A DNA stretch of 64,000 nucleotides from an uncultured Flavobacteriaceae bacterium (GCA_947494205.1 CANLUH010000004.1:1-64000); one strand, 5' to 3'; counted from the first letter of the stretch, positions 50,566-59,373 are shown. Made by a program: numbers and translations. Notes: generated by a model not told the origin, from the sequence alone.

Positions 50566-51000
50566 ATGAGTACAAAAACTAGACCTATTGGAGATGCCAA
50601 AAAATGGGCATACAACTGGCAATCTGCTAACCCAAACAAGTGTAAAGCTTTTTTAATGCCTGCTGAAGACCTTATAGGAGCGCTAACAGAAATGGGAGTT
50701 ATTAATGCTTCTGGACAAGTAGACGCTACAAAAGTAGCAGATGCAGGTGTAAGAGCATACATGGCTATTGACGAAACAGATACTAGTAAAAGCAATGGTT
50801 ACGGTGAGAAACTATTAATAGTAGGGACTTATGTAGATTGTAACAATGTACATAGAGACATTATAGAAGAGGAATTACCTAGTGGGTGTAAAACAACCAT
50901 GCCAACGCCTACTGGTAGTGGTGTGTTTGATTTTACTTATCCATGCCCTAGCACATGTGATGATTATAGCCCTTTATTTGATCCCAAACCTAGATCATAA
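50566..51000 (+). CDS. cytosolic protein of unknown function with C-terminal D-F-T-x-P-C-P-x-x-C-D motif
   Basis: The 144-residue protein has no signal peptide. A helical part (SANPNKCKAFLMPAEDL) is followed by a strand-rich segment VRAYMAIDETDT ... GEKLLIVGTYVD (about 74-105) and a cysteine-rich end with DFTYPCPSTCDD. The lipoprotein at 53340-54125 ends with the same DFTxPCPxxCD and has similar strand-rich stretches, so the two may be homologues. The gene is first in a cassette with a membrane protein (15 bases apart), a kinase and a regulator. Function is unknown. Confidence 0.75.
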   Translation: MSTKTRPIGDAKKWAYNWQSANPNKCKAFLMPAEDLIGALTEMGVINASGQVDATKVADAGVRAYMAIDETDTSKSNGYGEKLLIVGTYVDCNNVHRDIIEEELPSGCKTTMPTPTGSGVFDFTYPCPSTCDDYSPLFDPKPRS

Positions 51001-51015
51001 ATTCTATTAATAAAA

Positions 51016-51654
51016 ATGATGGGGGTAAAAGATTACCAAATACTGTTCTCTAACATTAGCACAATACTATTAGCTATAAATACAATTCTATTTTTAAGAA
51101 GTTTCTTATCTCAAAAAAGAGCTTTCAAAATTTTTAGTTTTTATTTAATTGTCATGCTAATAATTCAAATTAAAAGCTATCTTATTTGGACTGTAAAAGG
51201 ATCAAATCTTTACCTCTCTCATTTTTATTTTATTTTACAGTTCATTTTTTTAAGTATATTTTATTATGAACTCTTCAATAAAAAAAAACTAAAAAACAGT
51301 ATATTGGTTGTTAGTATACTTGTAATAATTGCGTTAGTATTTCAATATATTGGTAACCCACTCTTGTACAAAAAATTTAATCTATTAGAAATTGTTCTCA
51401 CCTCTCTTACAATTGTTTCATTTAGTGTAGTGCATTTCTATAACACTCTAACTGATAAATCAAATTACATATATGTAAATTCAGGTATATTTATATACTT
51501 AATCGGTAGTACATTAATTTTCTGCTCTGGGAATTTTATAAACGATTCTTCTATTAGTTTCAGAAACATTCTATGGATTATAAACTCTTTATTATATTTA
51601 GTGTATCAAATATTTATATTTATAGAATGGTATAAAAATTATAGAAAGACATAA
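51016..51654 (+). CDS. polytopic membrane protein (about 6-7 helices)
   Basis: The 212-residue protein has about six to seven hydrophobic segments, from ISTILLAINTILFLRSFL near the N-terminus to LLYLVYQIFIFIEWYK at the C-terminus, with basic loops such as NKKKLKN. It resembles no enzyme known to me. It precedes a histidine kinase gene that has only one membrane segment, so it might be the actual sensor or a signal-transmitting partner. It starts 15 bases after the preceding gene and ends 55 bases before the kinase. Confidence 0.75.
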   Translation: MMGVKDYQILFSNISTILLAINTILFLRSFLSQKRAFKIFSFYLIVMLIIQIKSYLIWTVKGSNLYLSHFYFILQFIFLSIFYYELFNKKKLKNSILVVSILVIIALVFQYIGNPLLYKKFNLLEIVLTSLTIVSFSVVHFYNTLTDKSNYIYVNSGIFIYLIGSTLIFCSGNFINDSSISFRNILWIINSLLYLVYQIFIFIEWYKNYRKT

Positions 51655-51709
51655 TACAATTTTAACATTATCTTTATATGCTCCTCTTAATAAAATAAAA
51701 CCCTCATTT

Positions 51710-52522
51710 TTGGAAGACCAAACATTTATAACAATTATTAGTATAGTAGGCATTAGTATTTGTTTATTAATTATAATGGCTGTAACACTTATTGCTTTTT
51801 TTCATCATACTAAAAAAAAGATTGTAGAAAAGGAGCAAGAAAAAGCTGCTTTAAAAATAGAGCATCAGCGTAAAATATTACAAACCTCTATTGCCATACA
51901 AGAACAAGAGCGTAACCGTATTGCTCAAGATTTACACGATGCTATTAGTGCTAAACTTAATGTGGTAAGCTTAACCACACATGTTTTATTAATTGATAAA
52001 ACAATTAACGAGAAACAAAAAACGGCTTTAGAACAAATTTTAGATATTACCACAAACACATTAGAAAGCGCACGTAAAATAGCGCACGATTTAATGCCAC
52101 CTATACTAGATAAATTTGGATTAAAAGCTGCTCTAGAGGAACTATTTGAAGAATTTACGGCTAACACTAGCATAGATATAGAACATAATGTAGAAGAACT
52201 AGCTAAGCTTTCTAAAACAAACCAATTACACCTGTTTAGAATTATACAAGAACTTATTAATAATTCCATAAGACACGGAAAGGCGAATGAATTGGTTATT
52301 TATATGGAACAAGCACCTACAGGTTTTATGCTACACTATCAAGATAATGGTGTAGGCTTTAATGTTAAAGAAATAAAGAAAAAGCCAGGAATAGGCATAC
52401 AAAATGTAAAAAGTAGAGTGAAAATTTTAAACGGAAACCTTACTATAGAGAGCACACCTAATAGTGGAAGTAAATTTATTATTCGCTGTAGATATCAAGA
52501 AAAATCCATAATTAAAAATTAA
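51710..52522 (+). CDS. NarX-type sensor histidine kinase, single membrane segment
   Basis: The 270-residue kinase has one N-terminal membrane segment (about 8-31), a coiled linker, the HisKA_3 phosphoacceptor in QDLHDAIS (H76) and a complete ATPase domain (ELINNSIRHGKA, YQDNGVGFNV, GIGIQNVKSRV). It has no periplasmic domain, which is consistent with sensing through a partner such as the membrane protein before it. The start is TTG at 51710; no ATG lies in frame before the membrane segment. The cognate regulator starts 53 bases downstream. Confidence 0.9.
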   Translation: MEDQTFITIISIVGISICLLIIMAVTLIAFFHHTKKKIVEKEQEKAALKIEHQRKILQTSIAIQEQERNRIAQDLHDAISAKLNVVSLTTHVLLIDKTINEKQKTALEQILDITTNTLESARKIAHDLMPPILDKFGLKAALEELFEEFTANTSIDIEHNVEELAKLSKTNQLHLFRIIQELINNSIRHGKANELVIYMEQAPTGFMLHYQDNGVGFNVKEIKKKPGIGIQNVKSRVKILNGNLTIESTPNSGSKFIIRCRYQEKSIIKN

Positions 52523-52575
52523 ATCCCTAAACAATTATTATTTGGATGCATTAAAAACCTTATAATATAATTATA

Positions 52576-53253
52576 ATGAAAAAGATAAAATTAGCATTAG
52601 CAGACGACGAATTATTGTTTAGACAAGGGGTAAAAGCAATATTGGGCACAGAAGAGATTATAGATATCCTTTTCGATGCAGAAGATGGAGAACACCTAAT
52701 AAATCAATTAAGAGACACCGAAATACTTCCAGATATAGTAATTACAGATCTTAAAATGCCAAGTCTTAATGGTGTTGAAGTTACTAAGTTAATACGAAAA
52801 GAATTTCCAGACATTAAAGTAATCGCATTAACAAGTTATTTTAGCAAGCCGTTTATTCTTAATATGATTTCTATTGGAGCAGTGGCTTATTTAGCAAAAA
52901 ATAGCACTCCAGCACTTATGATTAAAACAATTAAAGAAGTTGCAAGCAAAGGGTTTTATTATGATGAACAAGTAATGCAATACATACATGAAAGCATAGT
53001 TAACCCTAGCGATAAAAAGGTGAAATCTAATTTTGATACTAATTACTTTACCAAGCGAGAGATTGAAGTTTTAGATCTTATATGTAAACAATATACAACT
53101 AACGATATAGCAGACAGTTTATTTATAAGCCCTAGAACTGTAGAAGGCCATAGAAACAACTTGCTATTAAAAACGGAATCTAAAAATGTAGCAGGTCTGG
53201 TTATTTATGCTCTTAAAAATAAAATGGTATCTTTAGATAATACAAAATTATAA
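52576..53253 (+). CDS. NarL/LuxR-type response regulator
   Basis: The 225-residue protein has a receiver with LALADDELLFRQGV, phospho-acceptor D58 in IVITDLKMPSLNG and a LuxR-type helix-turn-helix (FTKREIEVLDLICKQYTTND, SPRTVEGHRNNLL). It is the likely partner of the kinase encoded 53 bases upstream. Targets are not known; the first gene of the cassette, the lipoprotein gene after the terminator, and the divergent tail-collar genes are candidates. Confidence 0.93.
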   Translation: MKKIKLALADDELLFRQGVKAILGTEEIIDILFDAEDGEHLINQLRDTEILPDIVITDLKMPSLNGVEVTKLIRKEFPDIKVIALTSYFSKPFILNMISIGAVAYLAKNSTPALMIKTIKEVASKGFYYDEQVMQYIHESIVNPSDKKVKSNFDTNYFTKREIEVLDLICKQYTTNDIADSLFISPRTVEGHRNNLLLKTESKNVAGLVIYALKNKMVSLDNTKL

Positions 53254-53273
53254 AGACGACATATTCCTTCTAT

Positions 53274-53315
53274 AAAACAAATAAGCCTTCGTGATTACGA
53301 AGGCTTATTTGTTTT
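53274..53315. terminator. strong bidirectional terminator
   Basis: An 18-bp perfect stem (AAAACAAATAAGCCTTCG and its complement) with a TGATTA loop lies between the regulator gene and the convergent lipoprotein gene; A and T runs border it on both sides. Confidence 0.9.
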
Positions 53316-53339
53316 ATATTTTCTTAGGCAGAAAAAATA

Positions 53340-54125
53340 TTAATCCACCCTAATGCCATCACAATCGTTTGGGCATGGATTTGTAAAGTCTAATGCAAAA
53401 TTAACTGCATTAGTATCAAAAATAACATTCTTTCCATTTTTACCAAAGAAGACTGTGGTCATTTTTCCTTCAGGATTTAATCCGAAAACTAATTCTATAG
53501 CTGTAACATTATTTCTGTTAACTAAAAAGTCCATAGCATCTTTATCTAGTGTAAAGTATTTTATTCTATTGCCATCGTAGGACACTTTTTCTTCTAAAGA
53601 GCTCATATTATTTAATGTGTCTTTCCAGTCATTTAAATAAGTAAGTGCGTCTTTTATCTGTAAAATATGTTCTCTAACATCTGGTCTTGCAATAGTAGAA
53701 ATATCGTAAGTCGTGTTTTGTTGCATATCTACTTCATGTATATTAATAGCTCCTGTGTTAGGCGTACCTACTCTAAATACAGAATTTATCACTTCATTAT
53801 CCTCATCTACACCTAAACAAATAACCTGCAATTTATTGTTGCTAACTCCTAAAGCAAACCTATAAGCTTCTAGACTTCTCTCTTCTAAACTGTTTACAAA
53901 AAATGGTTTGCTAAATGTAAACGATTGCGACTCTTCTATAAATCTTGTAAAAACTGTAGATAAATCTGCAGTTTGCCAAACATCTAAACTATGAAGTGCT
54001 TGTTTTATTGGATTTTGTCCTGGGAGTTCTTGTTGCGTCACTTTCTGACTTCCTTCTCCAGTCTCATCCGAAGAGCAAGCGAAAGTTAAAGCTACTAATA
54101 AAATCAATAAAGTAATTTTTTTCAT
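53340..54125 (-). CDS. lipoprotein with C-terminal D-F-T-x-P-C-P-x-x-C-D motif
   Basis: The 261-residue protein has a lipoprotein signal (lipobox TFAC, Cys17). Two similar strand-rich stretches follow (LEAYRFALGVSNNKLQVICL with GVDEDNEV, and VTAIELVFGLNPEGKMTTVF with FGKNGKNV). It ends ALDFTNPCPNDCDGIRVD. The cytosolic protein at 50566-51000 has one matching stretch and the same C-terminal motif. The lipoprotein faces the signalling genes across a strong terminator. It could be the envelope-side member of the same system. Function is unknown. Confidence 0.78.
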   Translation of the reverse strand: MKKITLLILLVALTFACSSDETGEGSQKVTQQELPGQNPIKQALHSLDVWQTADLSTVFTRFIEESQSFTFSKPFFVNSLEERSLEAYRFALGVSNNKLQVICLGVDEDNEVINSVFRVGTPNTGAINIHEVDMQQNTTYDISTIARPDVREHILQIKDALTYLNDWKDTLNNMSSLEEKVSYDGNRIKYFTLDKDAMDFLVNRNNVTAIELVFGLNPEGKMTTVFFGKNGKNVIFDTNAVNFALDFTNPCPNDCDGIRVD

Positions 54126-54171
54126 AATTTAAAATTCAATTCGTAATTGATTAAAAAATTTAGGGTATTAA

Positions 54172-54888
54172 TTAATCTCTAGACATAAAAATTTGTAACA
54201 CATACCAAAACAGTAACATTAAAGATGCAAATAATCCTAATGCTGCTGGGATATAATCGTCTTCAGAATATGTATTAACTAAATTAGATGTTTGGTATAA
54301 AATCGATCCTCCTGCAAGCAAACACATTGCCACAGAAAACCACAATCCTAAATTAAAACCAAATACAATTCCTGCAACTATTAAGCCTAAAGCTATAAAA
54401 AAGCCGATTGTTAGTCCTGCTTTTAAAAACGAAAAATCTTTTTTTGTAACAAACACAACAGCAGATAAACCTGTAAATAAGGCTAAAGTAACTATTGCAG
54501 CTTGTTGTAATAATTCTGGGCCACTATCCATATAAAACATGGCTATATATATCATTGGTATGAATATAAAGGCTTGTGCCAATATATAGACTCCATAAGC
54601 AAGGTATTGCTTTGTTTTGTCTGGTGTTTTTAATGTCATCTTCTCGGCATAGTTTGTTACAAACATAAATCCGCCTAACATTATTAACCATTTATATCCT
54701 TGCGTCATAGACAATGCGAACTCAACAATAGCATCACTTTGTAATAGTAAATATTCGAATGCAATAAAAACTAAAACACCTAGAGCAACATGAGAATACG
54801 TTTTTTTATAAAACGCAACTCTATCTTCTTGTGCTAATGCAGAGATGAGTAATTTGTTTTGTGCTGGCGCTTCAAATGGCTGTTCCAT
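54172..54888 (-). CDS. Bax inhibitor-1/YccA family membrane protein
   Basis: The 238-residue protein has about seven hydrophobic segments and the layout of the Bax-inhibitor-1/YccA/TMBIM family, including the last part ALGLFASLMLLFWYVLQIF with the conserved D/E-rich loop before it (SEDDYIPA). Bacterial members are thought to be calcium leak channels or FtsH-linked modulators. It lies 46 bases before the lipoprotein gene in the same direction, so the two may share a transcript. Confidence 0.88.
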   Translation of the reverse strand: MEQPFEAPAQNKLLISALAQEDRVAFYKKTYSHVALGVLVFIAFEYLLLQSDAIVEFALSMTQGYKWLIMLGGFMFVTNYAEKMTLKTPDKTKQYLAYGVYILAQAFIFIPMIYIAMFYMDSGPELLQQAAIVTLALFTGLSAVVFVTKKDFSFLKAGLTIGFFIALGLIVAGIVFGFNLGLWFSVAMCLLAGGSILYQTSNLVNTYSEDDYIPAALGLFASLMLLFWYVLQIFMSRD

Positions 54889-54984
54889 GGATAATTATAT
54901 ACCTATTAAGCCCACAATTTAAGAAAAAGAAACCGAATTATTAATTAATTGTTAATAATTCGGTTGTATATGTTACAAAAATAT

Positions 54985-55689
54985 TTAGTCCTGTCTAGCA
55001 AAGACTTGCAATCCCCAATAAATTAAAGAAGCTAAAGCTCCTATTGCAGCTACTAAATACGTTCTTGCTGCCCATTTTAATGCATCTTTAGATCCTTCAT
55101 ATTCTTCTGGAGTTACTATATGCTTACTTTTTAACCATGCCAACGCTCTATTACTAGCATCGTATTCTACCGGTAAGGTTACAAAACTAAACAATGTTGC
55201 AAAAGCCATCATTATTAAACCTGCTAATGCTACCCAATAGCCAATACCTCCTAGAGCATTTGCAACCATAAGTGCAATACCTCCAAAAACTAACCATTGC
55301 GACATTCCCGAAGTAATACTTACTAATGGCACTAATTTAGATCGCATAGTTAACCATTGGTAAGCTTGCGCATGTTGCACAGCATGCCCACATTCGTGAG
55401 CCGCTACTGCTGCTGCTGCTGCATTACGTTGGTTATAAACTGCCTCACTTAAATTAACTGTTTTATTTACTGGATTGTAATGATCTGTTAATTGCCCTGC
55501 AGTAGAAATAACCTCAACATCTCTAATGCCATGGTCTGCTAACATTTTTTCTGCTATTTCGGCACCACTCATGCCATTTCTTAGTTGTACTCTCGAATAT
55601 TTTTTAAACTTTCGTTTTAACTGTCCGCTTACTAAACTACTTACCAAAGCTATAGCTCCAACAAGCACATAATATCCCATCATTCCCAT
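54985..55689 (-). CDS. zinc metallopeptidase (YugP-like)
   Basis: The 234-residue protein is an integral membrane metallopeptidase of the YugP family: a short N-terminal membrane segment, HECGH at 98-102 as the zinc-binding motif (AAHECGHAVQHA), then three or four further membrane segments. The conserved LPVEYDASNRALAWL stretch lies near 175-189. Its substrates are not known. It is upstream of the Bax-inhibitor-like gene in the same direction (96-base gap). Confidence 0.9.
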   Translation of the reverse strand: MGMMGYYVLVGAIALVSSLVSGQLKRKFKKYSRVQLRNGMSGAEIAEKMLADHGIRDVEVISTAGQLTDHYNPVNKTVNLSEAVYNQRNAAAAAVAAHECGHAVQHAQAYQWLTMRSKLVPLVSITSGMSQWLVFGGIALMVANALGGIGYWVALAGLIMMAFATLFSFVTLPVEYDASNRALAWLKSKHIVTPEEYEGSKDALKWAARTYLVAAIGALASLIYWGLQVFARQD

Positions 55690-55782
55690 ATTGTCTGTTT
55701 TTGTTATATAAATTTACTATAAATATGTCAAAAAACGCGCCAATTTAATGTTAAGAAATTTTGTCAGTTTTTATTAAAAGCA

Positions 55783-55809
55783 AAAAAGAGAGCTAAACGC
55801 TCTCTTTTT
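55783..55809 (-). terminator. terminator of the T9SS paralogue 1 gene
   Basis: An 11-bp stem AAAAAGAGAGC/GCTCTCTTTTT with a TAAAC loop lies just after the stop at 55830 on the minus strand. Confidence 0.85.
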
Positions 55810-55829
55810 AGATAAAACCAACCTTAATT

Positions 55830-56981
55830 TTACTTTTTAATAATCTTTTTAGTTTCTATTCTGTCTCCTATTTGGATTTTACAGAAATATAAACCGGTTC
55901 TCCACTCGCTAGTGTTTACCTCAAAATTATTTGTTTCTACTGTTCCTTTATACATTTCTACACCTTTGCTATTTATAACAGAAATTAATGCACCTTCTTC
56001 TATATCTAAATCATTCATAGATACTTTAAAATAGTTTTCTGTAGGATTTGGATACAGCTTTAATCTCATTGGGTTTAAAACCTCTTCATATATAACTTCT
56101 GGTTCAATAGGTAATACTTCCTCTACTAATTCTATATTATTTTCTCCTGACTCTCTACAAGATGTCACTCTAAAAAATTGTACTGGAGCAGATTTCCATA
56201 CTGGCCCTATAGAGAAACCAACAACGTATAATTGGCCTGGTGTAAAAGTATAGCCATTTGAAGCTGCTAAAGCATTTAAACTAGTATAAGTTGGTGCTTC
56301 TCCAGTATAGTCTACCCAACCACTGTAATAATCTGTACCAAATGTCCAAGTACTTAAATTAAACTCAGCTATTCTAATATGATAACCTTCTTCAAACTTG
56401 CTACAACTTCCATCGATAGCAACTGCATATTGACAAATTGTATTTACTGTTTGCGGCCCATATTTAGAACCTTCTTTTTGAGTAGAATTAACATTATACA
56501 TTGAAAAACAAGGCGTTGGTAATCCTAAAATTTTTGCAGTTCTAACAGGTGTATAAACTACTTTAGTCCCATCTGTTGCTGAATTAAACACTATTCTTGC
56601 TCTATATTGATATTCTGTATCTTCAGGCTGGTATGTTCTTGCTATACCAGAATATGTATCTCCTGATCCAGGTGGAAATGGATTTATTGTAGGACCAAAA
56701 GTAACCCAAGTAGATGTTCCTACTTGACGTCTTTGCGCAGTTAATGTAAATGTTCCAATTTGAAATGTATTTACATTAGCCGTTACATGCATCTCTAGCT
56801 CATAATGACCGGGATAAGCTGTACTATTTGGGTATGTCGTTACATCTAATCCTGATACTCCTGGAGCTAAATCTAATTGCGGAGTAATGTTAATCTTGTT
56901 ATTACTTTTTTGTGCATCTACATTTTGATTTGCTAATATAAACAGCAAAGCAAAAAGGGTTTTTAAAATAGTCTTTTTCAT
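55830..56981 (-). CDS. T9SS-secreted protein, paralogue 1
   Basis: The 383-residue protein has a signal peptide (MKKTILKTLFALLFILANQN, about 1-23), a beta-rich middle with paired repeats (QRRQVGTSTWVTFGP) and a T9SS sorting domain (LKLYPNPTENYFKVSM to the end, KKIIKK). It shares the layout and large parts of the sequence with the gene at 57236-58393. The 3' ends are almost identical at DNA level. The middle segment IAEFNLSTWTFGTDYYSGW is kept in both. Binding or adhesion is possible, but no function is proven. Confidence 0.85.
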   Translation of the reverse strand: MKKTILKTLFALLFILANQNVDAQKSNNKINITPQLDLAPGVSGLDVTTYPNSTAYPGHYELEMHVTANVNTFQIGTFTLTAQRRQVGTSTWVTFGPTINPFPPGSGDTYSGIARTYQPEDTEYQYRARIVFNSATDGTKVVYTPVRTAKILGLPTPCFSMYNVNSTQKEGSKYGPQTVNTICQYAVAIDGSCSKFEEGYHIRIAEFNLSTWTFGTDYYSGWVDYTGEAPTYTSLNALAASNGYTFTPGQLYVVGFSIGPVWKSAPVQFFRVTSCRESGENNIELVEEVLPIEPEVIYEEVLNPMRLKLYPNPTENYFKVSMNDLDIEEGALISVINSKGVEMYKGTVETNNFEVNTSEWRTGLYFCKIQIGDRIETKKIIKK

Positions 56982-56991
56982 TTTTATTTTT

Positions 56992-57078
56992 ATTAATTTT
57001 CCCTACTCTATTCGTCTTTGGCTTTTCGGGTGACACCTTTTGTGGTTTTATACAACCTAGTATGTTATACCCAAATTC
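56992..57078 (-). promoter_or_regulatory. conserved leader region of T9SS paralogue 1
   Basis: On the minus strand the segments GGGTAATG, AAAAGGTGTCACCCGAAAA and AATAGAGTAGGGA lie in this order before the ATG. The same three segments, in the same order, precede paralogue 2 (58407-58503), although the DNA between them differs. A shared regulator or mRNA structure is likely. Confidence 0.5.
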
Positions 57079-57175
57079 ATTACCCAAAAAAATGATAAAA
57101 ACTAAAAACAATTCCTTAAACCAATCAAAACAACACTTTCAATACATTAGAAATAAACACCTTAACTTATAAAAC

Positions 57176-57211
57176 AAAAAAGGCTATCTAAAATCACTTT
57201 TTAGATAGCCT
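57176..57211 (-). terminator. terminator of the T9SS paralogue 2 gene
   Basis: A perfect 13-bp stem AGGCTATCTAAAA/TTTTAGATAGCCT with a short loop; the minus strand ends in a T run. It lies just downstream of the stop at 57236. Confidence 0.85.
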
Positions 57212-57235
57212 CTTATTAATAGAACTCCTTTTAGT

Positions 57236-58393
57236 TTATTTTTTAATAATCTTTTTAGTTTCTATTCTGTCTCCTATTTGGATTTTACAGAAATATAAAC
57301 CAGTTCTCCATTCGCTAGTATTTACTTTAAAATCATTTGCTTCTATAGTTCCTTTATACACTTCCATTCCTTTGCTATTTACAACAGAAATTAAGGCTCC
57401 TTTTGCTAAGTCAGAATCACTCATAGAAATCTTGAAATAATCTTCTACTGGATTAGGGTATAATTTTATACTATTTGAAAGATTATTGTCACCAGAATTT
57501 GCAATAAACGTTGGTTCTAATGGTTTTATATCTTGTACTTCACTATTATCATCCTCTATAGCAACTCTACAGTTAGGTACTACTCTAAAAAACTGAGGTG
57601 CGGCCGAATTCCAAGTTGACCCAACAGAAAGTATTACGATATATAACTTTCCTGGGAGAAACGTTTTACCATTAGATGCTGCTAGGGTCTCTAAATTAAT
57701 AAATGATGTCGTTCCTGCAGGATGAGTAGTCCAACCGTTATAATAATCTGTACCAAAAGTCCAAGAAGACAAGTTAAACTCGGCTATTCTTACATGATAA
57801 GCATTTTCACTCACACTACACATTGGGTTAATTGCAACAGTTTTAGAATCACAAATGTTTCTAACCGTCTGAGGACTAAACTTAGAGTTTTCTGTTTGAG
57901 TAGACTGTACACTATACATATAAAAACATGCTTTTGGAGGCCATTTAATATCCGCTGTTCTTATAGGCGTATACTCTGTTCTATTAGGAATTCCAGCAGC
58001 TGTTGGATTAAAAGTCACCCTTACTCTATACTGATATTTTGTCCCTGTACTTTGATACACATAACGAGTAGTTGAATATGTCGAACCAAATGTAGAACTA
58101 GAAGAAACGTGCGTTGGTGTAAAACCAGTCCAAGAGGAAGGATCTGGTGCTATTTGTCGTCTTTGATAGCTAACTGAGAAAGATCCATATTTTCCTGTAG
58201 TTTCACGAGCTTCTGTTCTTATGTATACTTTGTATGTACTTGCAGCCGTTGTTACTGTTAAGTTAGGCCCTCCTGAAGTTGGAGACGAACGCAACCACAA
58301 TTTTGTAGCAAGATCAGCAGTTTGTGCCTCTACGTTTTGATTCACAACAAAAAACAGTATTGCGAAAAGGGTTTTTAAGATAGTTTTCTTCAT
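57236..58393 (-). CDS. T9SS-secreted protein, paralogue 2
   Basis: The 385-residue protein has the signal peptide MKKTILKTLFAILFFVVNQN, a beta-rich middle with QRRQIAPDPSSWTGFTP, the segment HVRIAEFNLSSWTFGTDYY shared with paralogue 1, and a T9SS sorting domain (IKLYPNPVEDYFKISM ... KKIIKK). The last 80 or so bases of the gene are almost identical to those of paralogue 1. The conserved leader motifs and terminator suggest that the unit was duplicated as a whole. Confidence 0.85.
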   Translation of the reverse strand: MKKTILKTLFAILFFVVNQNVEAQTADLATKLWLRSSPTSGGPNLTVTTAASTYKVYIRTEARETTGKYGSFSVSYQRRQIAPDPSSWTGFTPTHVSSSSTFGSTYSTTRYVYQSTGTKYQYRVRVTFNPTAAGIPNRTEYTPIRTADIKWPPKACFYMYSVQSTQTENSKFSPQTVRNICDSKTVAINPMCSVSENAYHVRIAEFNLSSWTFGTDYYNGWTTHPAGTTSFINLETLAASNGKTFLPGKLYIVILSVGSTWNSAAPQFFRVVPNCRVAIEDDNSEVQDIKPLEPTFIANSGDNNLSNSIKLYPNPVEDYFKISMSDSDLAKGALISVVNSKGMEVYKGTIEANDFKVNTSEWRTGLYFCKIQIGDRIETKKIIKK

Positions 58394-58406
58394 TTTATTA
58401 ATTTAT

Positions 58407-58503
58407 TTTAATTGACTCCCTACTCTATTATATTGGTTTTTCGGGTTACACCTTTTTAATGTTCTTACCCTTTTGGTATATAATTGAAAAAACATTACCC
58501 AAA
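58407..58503 (-). promoter_or_regulatory. conserved leader region of T9SS paralogue 2
   Basis: On the minus strand GGGTAATG, AAAAGGTGTAACCCGAAAA and AATAGAGTAGGGA occur in the same order as before paralogue 1, with different DNA in between. Confidence 0.5.
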
Positions 58504-58610
58504 AAATTTCAATAATATTTAAAATAAAATATAAGGACCCTTAATTACCTCAGTAAAATCAAGACATGACAGTTTACTAAAATTGAATTATATTTTTTCA
58601 ATTTCAATAA

Positions 58611-58645
58611 AAAAAAGAATAGATAACGTTTAAAAGCTATCTATT
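58611..58645 (-). terminator. terminator of the 58687-59214 gene
   Basis: A 10-bp stem AATAGATAGC/GTTATCTATT (one G-T pair) on the minus strand is followed by a T run. Confidence 0.75.
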
Positions 58646-58686
58646 ACATAAAATAAATTAAGAATTAAGTACTTTAAACTACCCCG

Positions 58687-59214
58687 TTATTGTTTAATTA
58701 AATGCGCTTTTTGTATTCCACCAATAGGATAGGAAATAACATCTATAGTTTCCTCACCTTCTTCCGCTTTAGATAGCTTTTTTTGTGTAGTATTTGTAAA
58801 CGTAATTTCAAAATCCATAGCATCTTTGTAAAAACGTTCTGTTGTTGTTATTAGGTTATTTTGCACTTCGAACATGGAATACAAGCTATTCTCTACTTGT
58901 TTCGCGTCTAGTAAAATACCATTATTTTCATCTACAATATATTCGCCTTTACTAGCATTTTTAGTAATTAAATTATAAAGTCGTTCTTGCCTATTACCAT
59001 TCATAATATAAACAATAGTGTATTTATACTTCCCTATAGAATCGGTCGCTTGTAAGTGAAACTCCATGCCTATAGTTTGTGTGCCGTTACTATTTATAAT
59101 GTTTAAGTCGCCTTTATATACTCCAAAATAGTCTTGCGGAAATTGAATGCTGTCGTTTTGTGCTTCCGCAGAAAGACTAAAACATAATAACAATAATAGG
59201 GATAGATATTTCAT
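58687..59214 (-). CDS. secreted protein of unknown function
   Basis: From the ATG at 59214 the product has 175 residues, with a signal peptide (MKYLSLLLLLCFSLSAEAQ, about 1-19). An upstream ATG at 59247 would add 11 residues, but the signal peptide then would not start the protein, so the shorter form is more likely. The mature part is beta-rich (DYFGVYKGDLNIINSNG, IGMEFHLQATDS), lipocalin-like in layout, without cysteines. I do not recognise the family. It is a single-gene unit with its own terminator. Confidence 0.72.
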   Translation of the reverse strand: MKYLSLLLLLCFSLSAEAQNDSIQFPQDYFGVYKGDLNIINSNGTQTIGMEFHLQATDSIGKYKYTIVYIMNGNRQERLYNLITKNASKGEYIVDENNGILLDAKQVENSLYSMFEVQNNLITTTERFYKDAMDFEITFTNTTQKKLSKAEEGEETIDVISYPIGGIQKAHLIKQ

Positions 59215-59373
59215 TTTTATAAATATAATATAAAACTTCTTTAACAAGTTAGTCGTTTCTATTAAAATAATCGACTCATATTCTTTTCATTAGCTTTAAA
59301 TAGTTCCTGTAAAATAAATACTTATTGCTAAACGAACAAAATTCATTTATTGAATACAATAAAAAAGGTAAGA

